Positions 34,410 to 41,615 of a DNA stretch of 64,000 nucleotides are shown here, piece by piece; the first letter of the stretch is position 1, and each line of letters begins with the position of its first letter. The notes beneath the pieces are model-generated. The model saw only the letters and a program-made list of their open reading frames with translations, ran no database searches and had not been told where the DNA came from. Source of the DNA: CAZAAW01 sp964483325 (GTDB lineage Bacteria; Pseudomonadota; Alphaproteobacteria; Rhizobiales; Kaistiaceae); the NCBI GenBank assembly GCA_964483325.1, contig CAZAAW010000008.1, positions 1 to 64,000 of the forward strand. Direction: 5' to 3'. The position numbers and the translations under genes are program-made.

Positions 34410-35996
34410 TCAGCCTGGGATCGTGACGGTGGCACGCAGGCCGCCGAGCGGCGCCGTCGACAGGGCGATGTCGCCGCCATGGATGCGTGCGATGTCGCGG
34501 GCGATCGGCAGGCCGAGGCCGGTGCCGCTGTCGTCGAGATTGCGTGCTTCATCCAGCCGGTAGAACGGCCGGAACACCGCCTCGCGCTCGGCCTCGGGGA
34601 TGCCCGGGCCGTCATCGTCGATCGTGACCGTCAGCCAGCCATCGGCATGGATGGCGGTGATGACGACGGTGTCAGCGTGGCGGCAGGCATTGAGGACGAG
34701 ATTGCCGATGCAGCGCCGGAAGCCCATCGGCCGCAGGATGACGCTCGGCTCGCCGCCGTACGCGACCGTGACATGGCTGCGCCCGGCGGAGGCCTCCTCG
34801 GCGATGCGATCCAGCAATGGCGGCACCAGCGTCGGCTCGGCGGCCTCCCCGCCATCGCCGCTGGCGAAGGCGAGGTAGCCCTCCAGCATCCGCTGCATGT
34901 CGTCGACATCGCGCTGCATCTCGCGCGCGTCGGGGGAATCGCCGAGCAGGGCAAGCTGCAGCCGGAAGCGCGTCAGGATCGTCCTGAGGTCATGCGAGAC
35001 GCCGGCCAGCATCGCCGTCCGCTGTTCCATCTGGCGGGCGATGCGCTCGCTCATCTCGATGAAGGCGGCGCTGGCGCGGCGCACCTCGCGGGCACCGCGC
35101 GGCCGGAATTCCGCCACCGCGCGGCCTTTGCCGAAATTCTCGGCGGCATCGGCGAGGCGCTGGATGGGAACGATCTGGTTGCGCAGGAACAGGATGGCGA
35201 TGGCCATCAGCACCAGGCTGGTGCCGACCATCCAGAAGATGAAGATCTCGGAGTTGGAGGCATAGGTCTGGCTGCGCCGCGCAAAGACGCGCAGCACCTT
35301 GTCGGGCAGCTGGATGCGGATCTCGACGAGATTGGAGCGGCCGACCGTGTCGATCCAGAACGGCCGGCCGATCTGCTCGGTGATCTGCCGGCTGAGGGTC
35401 TGGTCGAGCAGCGAGAAGAACGGCTTGGGCGCCGCCGGCGGCAGCGGGCCGGCCGGCAGCAGCGAGATCGACAGGCCGAGGCGCTGGGCGGCGATGCGCG
35501 TGATCTGGTCGAAGCGCGGGTCCTGCGGATAGGTGGCGAGGATATCGACGATGGCGGCGATGTCGCGCGTCGTCGCGGCGGAAAGGCGGACCGTTACGGT
35601 CTGCCAGTGACGCTCCATGAAGACGAAGGCCACCACCGCCTGAAGCAGCACGATCGGCGCGATGATGATGATCAGCGACCGCGCATAGAGGCCCTTCGGC
35701 ATGACGGCGGAGAGACCGCGGGCGAAGCGCCGGTAGCCGGCGGCGATCAGCCGGGCACCGGGCGTGCGCTCGAAGAGGGCGCGGTTGAAGGCCATATAGG
35801 CGTGCCAGGCGCCGACCGTGCGGCGCCGGGCGGCACCCAGGCTGCGCTGCAGGGCCGTGGCGACGGGCGACTGCGTCAGCTGCCGCCAGAGCATGCGGTT
35901 GAAGGCCATGTAGGCCAGCCAGCCGGCCCGCAGCCGGGCGGCGAGTCCGGCGAGGTTGCGGCGCAGGGAAGGCGTGCCGGGGCCGATGACGCTCAT
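34410..35996 (-). CDS. EnvZ-like sensor histidine kinase
   Basis: 528 residues. Order: an unusual cytoplasmic N-terminal extension of about 105 residues with two WxAYMAFNRxL motifs (W26-L36 and W64-L74), a membrane helix (about 107-126), a periplasmic sensor of about 125 residues, a second helix (about 252-271), HAMP, then HisKA with phosphoacceptor H335 in SHDLRTILTRF (the usual proline after T is isoleucine), N box GNLVLNACRHA, G1 DDDGPGIPE and G2 SGTGLGLPIA. The cognate OmpR regulator lies 10 bases upstream. The signal sensed is unknown. Confidence 0.92.
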   Translation of the reverse strand: MSVIGPGTPSLRRNLAGLAARLRAGWLAYMAFNRMLWRQLTQSPVATALQRSLGAARRRTVGAWHAYMAFNRALFERTPGARLIAAGYRRFARGLSAVMPKGLYARSLIIIIAPIVLLQAVVAFVFMERHWQTVTVRLSAATTRDIAAIVDILATYPQDPRFDQITRIAAQRLGLSISLLPAGPLPPAAPKPFFSLLDQTLSRQITEQIGRPFWIDTVGRSNLVEIRIQLPDKVLRVFARRSQTYASNSEIFIFWMVGTSLVLMAIAILFLRNQIVPIQRLADAAENFGKGRAVAEFRPRGAREVRRASAAFIEMSERIARQMEQRTAMLAGVSHDLRTILTRFRLQLALLGDSPDAREMQRDVDDMQRMLEGYLAFASGDGGEAAEPTLVPPLLDRIAEEASAGRSHVTVAYGGEPSVILRPMGFRRCIGNLVLNACRHADTVVITAIHADGWLTVTIDDDGPGIPEAEREAVFRPFYRLDEARNLDDSGTGLGLPIARDIARIHGGDIALSTAPLGGLRATVTIPG

Positions 35997-36006
35997 CCCG
36001 GCCGCC

Positions 36007-36720
36007 TCATGCCTCCGTCACCAGCCGATAGCCGAGGCCGCGCACCGTCTGGAGATAGAGCGGGTTGGCCGGGTCGTCCTCGATCTTGCGCCGCAGGCGG
36101 TTGATCTGGACGTCGACGGTGCGCTCGCCGGCCGGCGTATCGGCGCCGATCAGCGCCAGGCGATCGACCGTGCGTCCTTCGGCCTCGCAAAGGGCATGCA
36201 TGATCTGGCGCTCGCGATCGGTCAGCCGCACCGGCTCGCCGCCGCGCGTCAGCTCCAGCCGCTGCAGATGGAAGGCGAAGGGGCCGAAGCGCACCTGCTC
36301 GATGAGCGGCATGTCCGGGTCGCCGCGGCGGCGCAGGATGTTGCGGATGCGCAGCAGCAGCTCGCGCGGCTCGAAGGGCTTGGCGAGATAATCGTCGGCG
36401 CCGACCTCCAGGCCGAGGATGCGGCTCTCCGGCTCGGAGCGGGCGGTGAGCATCAGGATCGGCACGGCGTTGCCGGTGCGCAGCGTGCGGGTCAACTCGA
36501 TGCCGCTCTCGCCCGGCATCATGACGTCGACGATCAGCATGTCGAAGGTCAGTCCCCCCAGCCGCCGCCGGGCGTCTTCGGCATTGGCGGCGACGGTGAC
36601 GCGGTAGCCGTTGTCGGTCAGGTAGCGCGACAGCAGCGAGCGGATGCGGCTGTCGTCGTCGATGACGAGGAGATGCGGCGCCGCGTCGGGGAGGGCAGAG
36701 GCGAAGGCCGGGTCCGCCAT
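36007..36720 (-). CDS. OmpR-family response regulator (PetR-like)
   Basis: 237 residues. The receiver domain has the acidic pocket near D21-D23, phosphoacceptor D65 in LIVDVMMPGESG, and K114 in DDYLAKPFEPREL; the winged-helix output domain ends RTVDVQINRLRRKIEDDP and TVRGLGYRLV. The gene lies between a MarR gene (three bases upstream) and its kinase. The MarR-OmpR pairing recalls PetP-PetR of Rhodobacter capsulatus, which are linked to bc1 synthesis there; whether this pair controls petABC at 15.4 kb is an inference only. Confidence 0.93.
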   Translation of the reverse strand: MADPAFASALPDAAPHLLVIDDDSRIRSLLSRYLTDNGYRVTVAANAEDARRRLGGLTFDMLIVDVMMPGESGIELTRTLRTGNAVPILMLTARSEPESRILGLEVGADDYLAKPFEPRELLLRIRNILRRRGDPDMPLIEQVRFGPFAFHLQRLELTRGGEPVRLTDRERQIMHALCEAEGRTVDRLALIGADTPAGERTVDVQINRLRRKIEDDPANPLYLQTVRGLGYRLVTEA

Positions 36721-36723
36721 GGC

Positions 36724-37251
36724 TCAGCGCTCGGCAGCCATGAGATCGGCCACCTTGCGGCGCTCGCCGGCGTCGATCATCGCTTCGAGGAATTCGGCGG
36801 CGCCGGCGCGATGCTCGGGCGGCATGGCGGCAAGAGCGGCGCGGATGCGCTGCGACTGCAGTTCGATGAGCCGGGCCGCCAGGGCGCGTCCCTGCGCCGT
36901 CGGATAGAGGAGCCGCTGGCGCCGGTCGCGCGGCCCGGGCCGGTGCTCGATGAAGCCGGCATCGACGAGCTGCTTCAGGACGCGGCCGAGGCTCTGCTTG
37001 GTGATGCGCAGGATGTCGAGAAGATCGGCGACGCGGATGCCCTGGTTGCGGCTGACGAAATGCAGCACGCGGTGATGCGCCCGTCCGAAGCCGTAGGACG
37101 ACAGGGCGGCATCGGCATCGGAGACGAAATCGCGATAGGCGAAGAACAGCAGCTCGATCAGCTGCAGCTCGCGCGGGTCGGCTCCACGGGCACGGCGCTC
37201 GCCCACCGAGCCTTTTTGAGTCAAGGCGATATCCGAAATTACGTCAGCCAT
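36724..37251 (-). CDS. MarR-family regulator (PetP-like)
   Basis: 175 residues. A winged helix-turn-helix: the core FGRAHHRVLHFVSRNQGIRV with LLDILRITKQSLGRVLKQLV as recognition region (about 70-99), followed by the wing RPGPRDRRQRLLYPT. The C-terminal helix (QSQRIRAALAAMPPEHRAGA) is the dimerisation part. First gene of the marR-ompR-kinase operon, divergent from ilvE over 201 bases. Its ligand is unknown; autoregulation of the shared intergenic region is likely. Confidence 0.88.
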   Translation of the reverse strand: MADVISDIALTQKGSVGERRARGADPRELQLIELLFFAYRDFVSDADAALSSYGFGRAHHRVLHFVSRNQGIRVADLLDILRITKQSLGRVLKQLVDAGFIEHRPGPRDRRQRLLYPTAQGRALAARLIELQSQRIRAALAAMPPEHRAGAAEFLEAMIDAGERRKVADLMAAER

Positions 37252-37452
37252 GTTGACTTATTTTGGGGCGGTTGCTACTCAAAAGCCAGACGGTTGGTGC
37301 AGGGCACCCCGTCGCTATCCGTCTTGACCAGCGCGCCGGGGCGGCAGAATACCGGGACAGAGGGTGCAAGGCAAAGCGCGCCGGAGCGCCTTGCTGCCCT
37401 TGGGGGCGCATCAGCGCGACATTTCCGGCGCCAACATCTGCTGGAGAAGACA

Positions 37453-38346
37453 ATGGCAACGCAGCCCTTCGATGATCGCGACGGCACCATCTGGTTCGAT
37501 GGTGAGTTCGTGGACTGGAGGGACGCCCGCATTCACGTCCTGACGCACGGGCTGCACTACGCCAGTGCCGTTTTCGAGGGCGAGCGGGCCTATGGCGGCC
37601 GCATCTTCAAGCTCGACGAGCATACGCGCCGGCTGCATGAATCGGCGAGGCTGCTGGGCTTCGACATTCCCTATTCGGTCGAGGCGCTGAACGACGCCAG
37701 CCGGGAAGTCCTGCGCCGCAACAACCTGACCAACGGCTATGTTCGCCCCATCGCCTGGCGCGGCAGCGAGATGATGGCCGTGTCCGCCCAGCACACGCGC
37801 ATCCATGTCGCCATCGCTGCCTGGGTGTGGCCGTCCTATTTCAACCCGGAGGAGCGGCTGAAGGGGATCCGGCTGGACATCGCCGAGTACCGCCGCCCCG
37901 ATCCACGCACCGCGCCGTCGAAGTCGAAGGCCACTGGCCTCTACATGATCTGCACGCTGTCCAAGCACGCGGCGGAGCGCAAGGGCTATGCCGATGCGCT
38001 GATGCTCGACTGGCGCGGCCAGGTCGCCGAAGCGACCGGCGCCAACGTGTTCTTCGTCAAGGACGGCGAGATCCACACGCCGACGCCGGACTGCTTCCTG
38101 GACGGCATCACCCGCCGCACCGTCATCGATCTCGCCAAGGCGCGCGGCATCAAGGTGATCGAGCGCGTGATCATGCCGGACGAGCTGGCGAGCTTCGAGG
38201 AATGCTGGCTGAGTGGCACGGCCGCCGAGGTGACGCCGGTGTCCGAGATCGGGCCCTATACGTTCAAGCCCGGCGCCATCTCGCGCATGATAATGGAAGA
38301 CTACATGGCGCTGGTCGAGCCGGCGCCGATGGCCGTCAACGGCTGA
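37453..38346 (+). CDS. ilvE: branched-chain amino acid aminotransferase
   Basis: 297 residues. PLP fold type IV: the start IWFDGEFVDWRDARIHVLTH, then YASAVFEGERAY, a lysine in KSKATGLYMICTLSKHAA that is the likely Schiff base (about K160), AEATGANVFFVKDGEI (about 192-207) and FLDGITRRTVIDLA. It transfers amino groups between 2-oxoglutarate and the keto acids of valine, leucine and isoleucine. GGAGAAG lies three bases before the ATG at 37453. A strong hairpin 26 bases past the stop is shared with the convergent csp gene. Confidence 0.93.
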   Translation: MATQPFDDRDGTIWFDGEFVDWRDARIHVLTHGLHYASAVFEGERAYGGRIFKLDEHTRRLHESARLLGFDIPYSVEALNDASREVLRRNNLTNGYVRPIAWRGSEMMAVSAQHTRIHVAIAAWVWPSYFNPEERLKGIRLDIAEYRRPDPRTAPSKSKATGLYMICTLSKHAAERKGYADALMLDWRGQVAEATGANVFFVKDGEIHTPTPDCFLDGITRRTVIDLAKARGIKVIERVIMPDELASFEECWLSGTAAEVTPVSEIGPYTFKPGAISRMIMEDYMALVEPAPMAVNG

Positions 38347-38372
38347 GCGCGCAAATCCGCGCCAAATAAAAA

Positions 38373-38396
38373 GGCCGTCGGAACAATCCGACGGCC
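38373..38396 (-). terminator. intrinsic terminator of the csp gene (leftward)
   Basis: GGCCGTCGGA, loop ACAA, TCCGACGGCC: a perfect 10-bp stem. On the leftward transcript it is followed by UUUUUAUUU (the ATAAAAA just left of it on the plus strand), so it terminates the csp gene ending at 38481. It may also stop ilvE in the other direction but has no U-run on that side. Confidence 0.9.
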
Positions 38397-38480
38397 AACG
38401 AAACCTCTCCCCTCCTTTTCGCCGCTCCCTGCTGCGCCGCCCGTGCTCCGCGGGTGCGCTGGCCCGGAGCGATGCCAGGT

Positions 38481-38699
38481 TCAGCTGGCCGCCGCCTGAA
38501 GGTCGACCGCCTTCGGGCCTTTGCCGCGCTTGTCCGGCTCGGTCTCGAAAGAGATCCGCATGCCGTCGGTCAGGCCGGGCATGCCGGACTGCTCCACTGC
38601 GGTGACATGTACGAAGACGTCCTTGCCGCCATCATCGGGTGTGATGAAGCCGTAGCCTTTGGACGCGTTGAAGAACTTGACGGTACCGGTCTGACGCAT
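38481..38699 (-). CDS. cold-shock protein (CspA family)
   Basis: 72 residues, a single OB fold. RNP1 is KGYGFITPDD and RNP2 is VFVHV, both in the usual places; GTVKFFNASKGYG is the family opening. Such proteins bind single-stranded RNA or DNA and melt mRNA structure. It has a long 5' untranslated region: a candidate promoter lies 200 bases upstream, and a hairpin 28 bases before the ATG matches one before the other csp gene. A U-tract terminator follows the gene. Confidence 0.95.
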   Translation of the reverse strand: MRQTGTVKFFNASKGYGFITPDDGGKDVFVHVTAVEQSGMPGLTDGMRISFETEPDKRGKGPKAVDLQAAAS

Positions 38700-38727
38700 T
38701 GCTAGTTCCTTGGTTTCGTTTCCCTTT

Positions 38728-38746
38728 CGGACGCTCACCTCGTCCG
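38728..38746 (-). promoter_or_regulatory. leader hairpin of csp gene 1
   Basis: In the leftward transcript CGGACG, loop AGGTGAG, CGTCCG forms a 6-bp stem ending 28 bases before the start codon, followed by AAAGGGAAACG. A very similar hairpin stands 29 bases before the start of the csp gene at 47631. Shared position and sequence suggest a common regulatory element for translation or RNA stability, possibly temperature-sensitive. Confidence 0.45.
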
Positions 38747-38898
38747 GTCGGGCCGCTCCCCAGATGTCCCTTTGACGAAGGATCGATGCGTCTTCCCAGC
38801 CCCGTCGGAAAAAGGTCGAAACCTCCGCCGATCTCTGAAATCCGCCGTCGCGCCTTGCTCCAGTCTCCGTAGGTAAACCCGCGTGCCCGTAGCCGGTT

Positions 38899-38927
38899 TT
38901 TATGCGGCAGGTTGACGCAGAAAGCAA
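38899..38927 (-). promoter_or_regulatory. candidate promoter of csp gene 1
   Basis: On the minus strand TTGCTT (38927-38922) and CATAAA (38904-38899) are separated by 17 bases, a fair match to a housekeeping sigma factor promoter. It would place the transcript start about 190 bases before the csp start codon, in line with the long leaders of csp genes. Prediction by eye only. Confidence 0.35.
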
Positions 38928-39141
38928 GTTTGCGTCGCAGTCGCAAGAAGAGCGGAGTCTTTCATCTGCTTGGGTTTCATGCGCCTCGCGGAGACGATCG
39001 CTGGTTGCACCGGCGGCGGCGGTTGCCTGCCGCGGAACACGAAAGCGTGAACGCCGCAACGGATATCCGTTCCACCGCCGTTGACACCGAAAGCGGTCGG
39101 CGCGCGCCTGGGCATCGAGCGGCGCCGCAAGGGAGGCGGAG

Positions 39142-40044
39142 ATGCAGGATCCGAGCGACGCACGGCCGGAGGCTGAGGCTGGCATCACTCAGGAGATGAT
39201 CCAGCTTTACGACGAATACACCCATCTCACGCTCGACCGGCGCGGCTTCATGGACAAGCTGTCGAAGCTGGCGGGCGGAACCGCGGCCGCGGCCGCCATC
39301 GCGCCGATGCTCGCCGCCGACAAGGCCAAGGCGGCCGTCGTTGCGGAAGACGATCCGCGGCTCAAGACCGAGACCATCACCATTCCCGGACCGGACGGCA
39401 GCATCTCCGCCTACATGGCCGCACCGGCCGAGGCCTCCGGGCCGTTGCCGGCGGTCATCGTCGTGCACGAGAACCGGGGTCTCAACCCGCACATTGAGGA
39501 CGTGACGCGCCGGATCGCCCTGGAGGGCTTCGTGGCGCTCGGGGTGGATTTCCTTTCCTTCGTCGGCGGAACGCCGGAGGACGAGGACCAGGCGCGGCAG
39601 ATGTTCACCACCCTCGACATGCCCAAGGCCACGCAGGAGGGCGTCGCGGCGATCGCATGGCTGAAGAGCAACCCGGCGACGAACGGCAAGGTCGGCGTCG
39701 TCGGCTTCTGCTGGGGCGGCGGCATGGCGAACCGCATCGCCGTCGCCAGCCCGGACCTTGGCGCGGCCGTCGCCTATTACGGCTTCCAGCCCTCCGCGGC
39801 TGATGCCGCGAAGATCAAGGCCAGGCTGCTGCTGCACTATGCCGGGCTTGACGAACGGACCAATGCCGGCATCCCGGCCTATGAGGAAGCGCTCAAGGCC
39901 GCGGGGGTCGACTACCAGATCTACATCTATGAAGGCGCCAACCACGCCTTCAACAACGACACGTCGGCGGCGCGCTACGACAAGGCGGCGGCCGACCTCG
40001 CCTGGTCGCGCACCATAGAGTTCCTGAAGACCAGCCTGAGCTGA
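39142..40044 (+). CDS. exported dienelactone hydrolase family protein (YghX-like)
   Basis: 300 residues. A twin-arginine-like segment, LDRRGFMDKLSKLAGG followed by an alanine-rich stretch (about 32-65), lies behind an unusual 30-residue N-terminal region, as in YghX-type proteins. The alpha/beta-hydrolase domain has nucleophile C190 in GFCWGGG, D near 236 in YAGLDER and H near 272 in GANHAF, the Cys-Asp-His triad of dienelactone hydrolases. The substrate is unknown; export suggests an envelope or periplasmic ester hydrolase. A long palindrome follows its stop. Confidence 0.88.
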   Translation: MQDPSDARPEAEAGITQEMIQLYDEYTHLTLDRRGFMDKLSKLAGGTAAAAAIAPMLAADKAKAAVVAEDDPRLKTETITIPGPDGSISAYMAAPAEASGPLPAVIVVHENRGLNPHIEDVTRRIALEGFVALGVDFLSFVGGTPEDEDQARQMFTTLDMPKATQEGVAAIAWLKSNPATNGKVGVVGFCWGGGMANRIAVASPDLGAAVAYYGFQPSAADAAKIKARLLLHYAGLDERTNAGIPAYEEALKAAGVDYQIYIYEGANHAFNNDTSAARYDKAAADLAWSRTIEFLKTSLS

Positions 40045-40414
40045 GCCGCCGCAAGCGGCCGCACGCGCCCCCACCCCCCGGGCGGCATCCCGGACGGAGC
40101 CCTGCCAACGCCTCGGCTCTGAGGCTCCGTCCGGGAACTTCTGACGCACCATGTTGCGTCGCACCGGTGCCCGCGAAACAGCCGGCGCAATCGCTGAAAC
40201 CACTTCTTCACCTCCGGCAATTGCGGTGAAACAGGCCGGCGCTAGAACGGCGTCCGTCAACGGGCCGCCAGCGGGCACGGCAAGGCGAAAGGCGCATGGC
40301 GCCGACCGCCGGGACCGGCTCCGATCGGCTCGATAATCAGGACGGGCTGCCAGGCAGCCGTCGCCGCCTGCCTTTCGGCGTGACCGCCGGGCGGGTGGAC
40401 ATGGAGAGAACCAG
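40045..40414. other. 370-base gap with palindrome, no gene seen
   Basis: The gap between the hydrolase and the SH3 gene contains the palindrome at 40089-40135 and, towards its right end, GGAGAGAACC just before the SH3 start. Frames through it translate to arginine- and alanine-rich sequence without family features. I see no RNA gene. Confidence 0.5.
40089..40135. repeat. 13-bp inverted repeat after the hydrolase gene
   Basis: CCCGGACGGAGCC at 40089-40101 and GGCTCCGTCCGGG at 40123-40135 pair perfectly across 21 bases; the loop holds a smaller overlapping hairpin (CCTC-GGCTCT-GAGG at 40111-40124). The first arm starts 45 bases past the stop. It may work as a U-less terminator or be a dispersed palindromic element; I found no second copy in this window. 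Confidence 0.6.
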
Positions 40415-40747
40415 ATGTCGTTCCGCAAGTCGCTGATCGCCGCCGCCGTCATCGCCATCGGGCTTCCGGCCGCCGCCAATGCCGCCACCGCCCTGGTCGA
40501 TGTGAATCTGAGGACCGGCCCGGGCATCGGCTACGGCAAGATTACCGCCATCCCCGCCGGCGCGTGGATGGACGTCTATGGCTGCTACGACTGGTGCGAG
40601 GTGAACTATCGCGGCTGGCGCGGCTTCGTGTCGGCGCGCTTCGTCGGCGACGCGTGGCGGCCGGCGCCGCATGTGCGCAGCGCGTACAACCCCTATTGGC
40701 GCCCGGTCTTCTACCGGCCTTTGTTCCCGCTCTTCCCGCTTTACTGA
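40415..40747 (+). CDS. exported SH3-domain protein 1
   Basis: 110 residues. Signal peptide MSFRKSLIAAAVIAIGLPAA with cleavage after NAA, then one bacterial SH3 domain (about 24-78): VDVNLRTGPGIGYGKITAIP, WMDVYGCYDWCEVNYRGWRG, FVSARFV. A short aromatic/proline tail (YWRPVFYRPLFPLFPLY) ends it. Two cysteines (GCYDWC) are shared with the second SH3 protein at 41616. Bacterial SH3 domains often bind cell-wall peptides. GGAGAGAACC precedes the ATG; a good terminator follows. Confidence 0.88.
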   Translation: MSFRKSLIAAAVIAIGLPAAANAATALVDVNLRTGPGIGYGKITAIPAGAWMDVYGCYDWCEVNYRGWRGFVSARFVGDAWRPAPHVRSAYNPYWRPVFYRPLFPLFPLY

Positions 40748-40778
40748 GAAGCGGCGGCGATCACCGATCGCCGGCCAA

Positions 40779-40813
40779 GGCCCGCCGATTCAGCCCGGCG
40801 GGCCTTTTCTTTT
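40779..40813 (+). terminator. intrinsic terminator of SH3 gene 1
   Basis: GGCCCGCCG at 40779-40787 pairs with CGGCGGGCC at 40796-40804 across an 8-base loop, followed by TTTTCTTTT. It lies 31 bases after the SH3 stop and just before the end of the convergent TPR gene. Confidence 0.92.
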
Positions 40814-40823
40814 GCCGACAAGA

Positions 40824-41381
40824 TCAGTTCGTCGAGGCCTTGCTGATGGCGTCCACCAGCATGGTGTACTGCGTGCAGGTGTTGCCGCAGCGCTTCTCGA
40901 TCTCGGCAAGCTGCTCCTTGGCGAGGTCGAGATTGCCCTGCAGGATGTAGGCCTCGCCGAGATATTCGCGGGCGTTCACGTAGTCCGGATCCAGCTCGAT
41001 CGCCTTGAGATAGGCTTCGATGCTTTCCTCGGCCCGGCCGAGCTTGCGCGACACGTAGCCCCGCACATTGAGGTAGCGCGGGCTGGATTGATCCGCGACG
41101 AAGGCGAGCAGCTTGTCGGCCTCCTCGTTGCGGTCGAACCGGGCCAGCACATAGGCGTATTCCCAGAACATGCGATCGCTGACGGCGCCCGGCGCGGCGG
41201 CCGTGCAGCTCTGCAGCAGGGAATCATAGACGGCGCCTTCGCCGCACATGGGCGACGCCGTTTCCGGATCGAAATCCTCCACGGCGCGGCTCTGGCCGGT
41301 CGCTGCGAGGGTGACGATGACTCCAAGGCCCGCGGCCCGCAGCAGCGGTGCCAAGCGGCCTGTCCACTTCTCTCGCGCCAT
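40824..41381 (-). CDS. exported TPR-repeat protein
   Basis: 185 residues. The N-terminus MAREKWTGRLAPLLRAAGLG continues into a signal sequence ending near SRA. The body has tetratricopeptide-like helices: FWEYAYVLARFDRNEEADKL, YLNVRGYVSRKLGRAEESIE, AYLKAIELDPDYVNAREYLG and EAYILQGNLDLAKEQLAEIE (about 65-165), at least three repeats. Four cysteines (SPMCGEG, LQSCTAA, KRCGNTCTQ) suggest periplasmic disulphides. TPR proteins of this size are usually adaptors; the partner is unknown. It stands between the two rightward SH3 genes. Confidence 0.83.
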   Translation of the reverse strand: MAREKWTGRLAPLLRAAGLGVIVTLAATGQSRAVEDFDPETASPMCGEGAVYDSLLQSCTAAAPGAVSDRMFWEYAYVLARFDRNEEADKLLAFVADQSSPRYLNVRGYVSRKLGRAEESIEAYLKAIELDPDYVNAREYLGEAYILQGNLDLAKEQLAEIEKRCGNTCTQYTMLVDAISKASTN

Positions 41382-41615
41382 TACCCCGTTTCCTCCTTAT
41401 GTCTCATGGCGGGTACTCCGCTCCCCGCCGCAATCCTATCTTAGGGAGCTTCGCCCAGACAGTCCTTCACGCTTGCGCGACGCGATAATGCCGCGGGCCG
41501 GCGGAAATGCGCCCGTCATGCGTTGAAGGACGAGAGGGAGCCGCGGTGCGTTCGGGAACGCGTGCCGCCGGCTGCGCGTTATGCGGGTTCTTGTGTCGTT
41601 CCCCAGGAAAGAAGC

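Larger units (their letters stand above)
38700..39141. other. long csp leader and spacer before the dienelactone-hydrolase-like gene
   Basis: 442 bases without a convincing gene. The left half is the presumed leader of the leftward csp gene, containing the hairpin at 38728-38746 and the candidate promoter at 38899-38927. The right half holds the promoter of the rightward gene at 39142, with GGGAGGCGGAG directly before its ATG as Shine-Dalgarno sequence. Reading frames here are short and in no recognisable family. Confidence 0.6.

Noticed and set aside
34479..36104. 541-residue open frame antisense to the histidine kinase
   Set aside because: The kinase on the minus strand is certain; the antisense frame has no recognisable domain and shows codon-position shadow composition.
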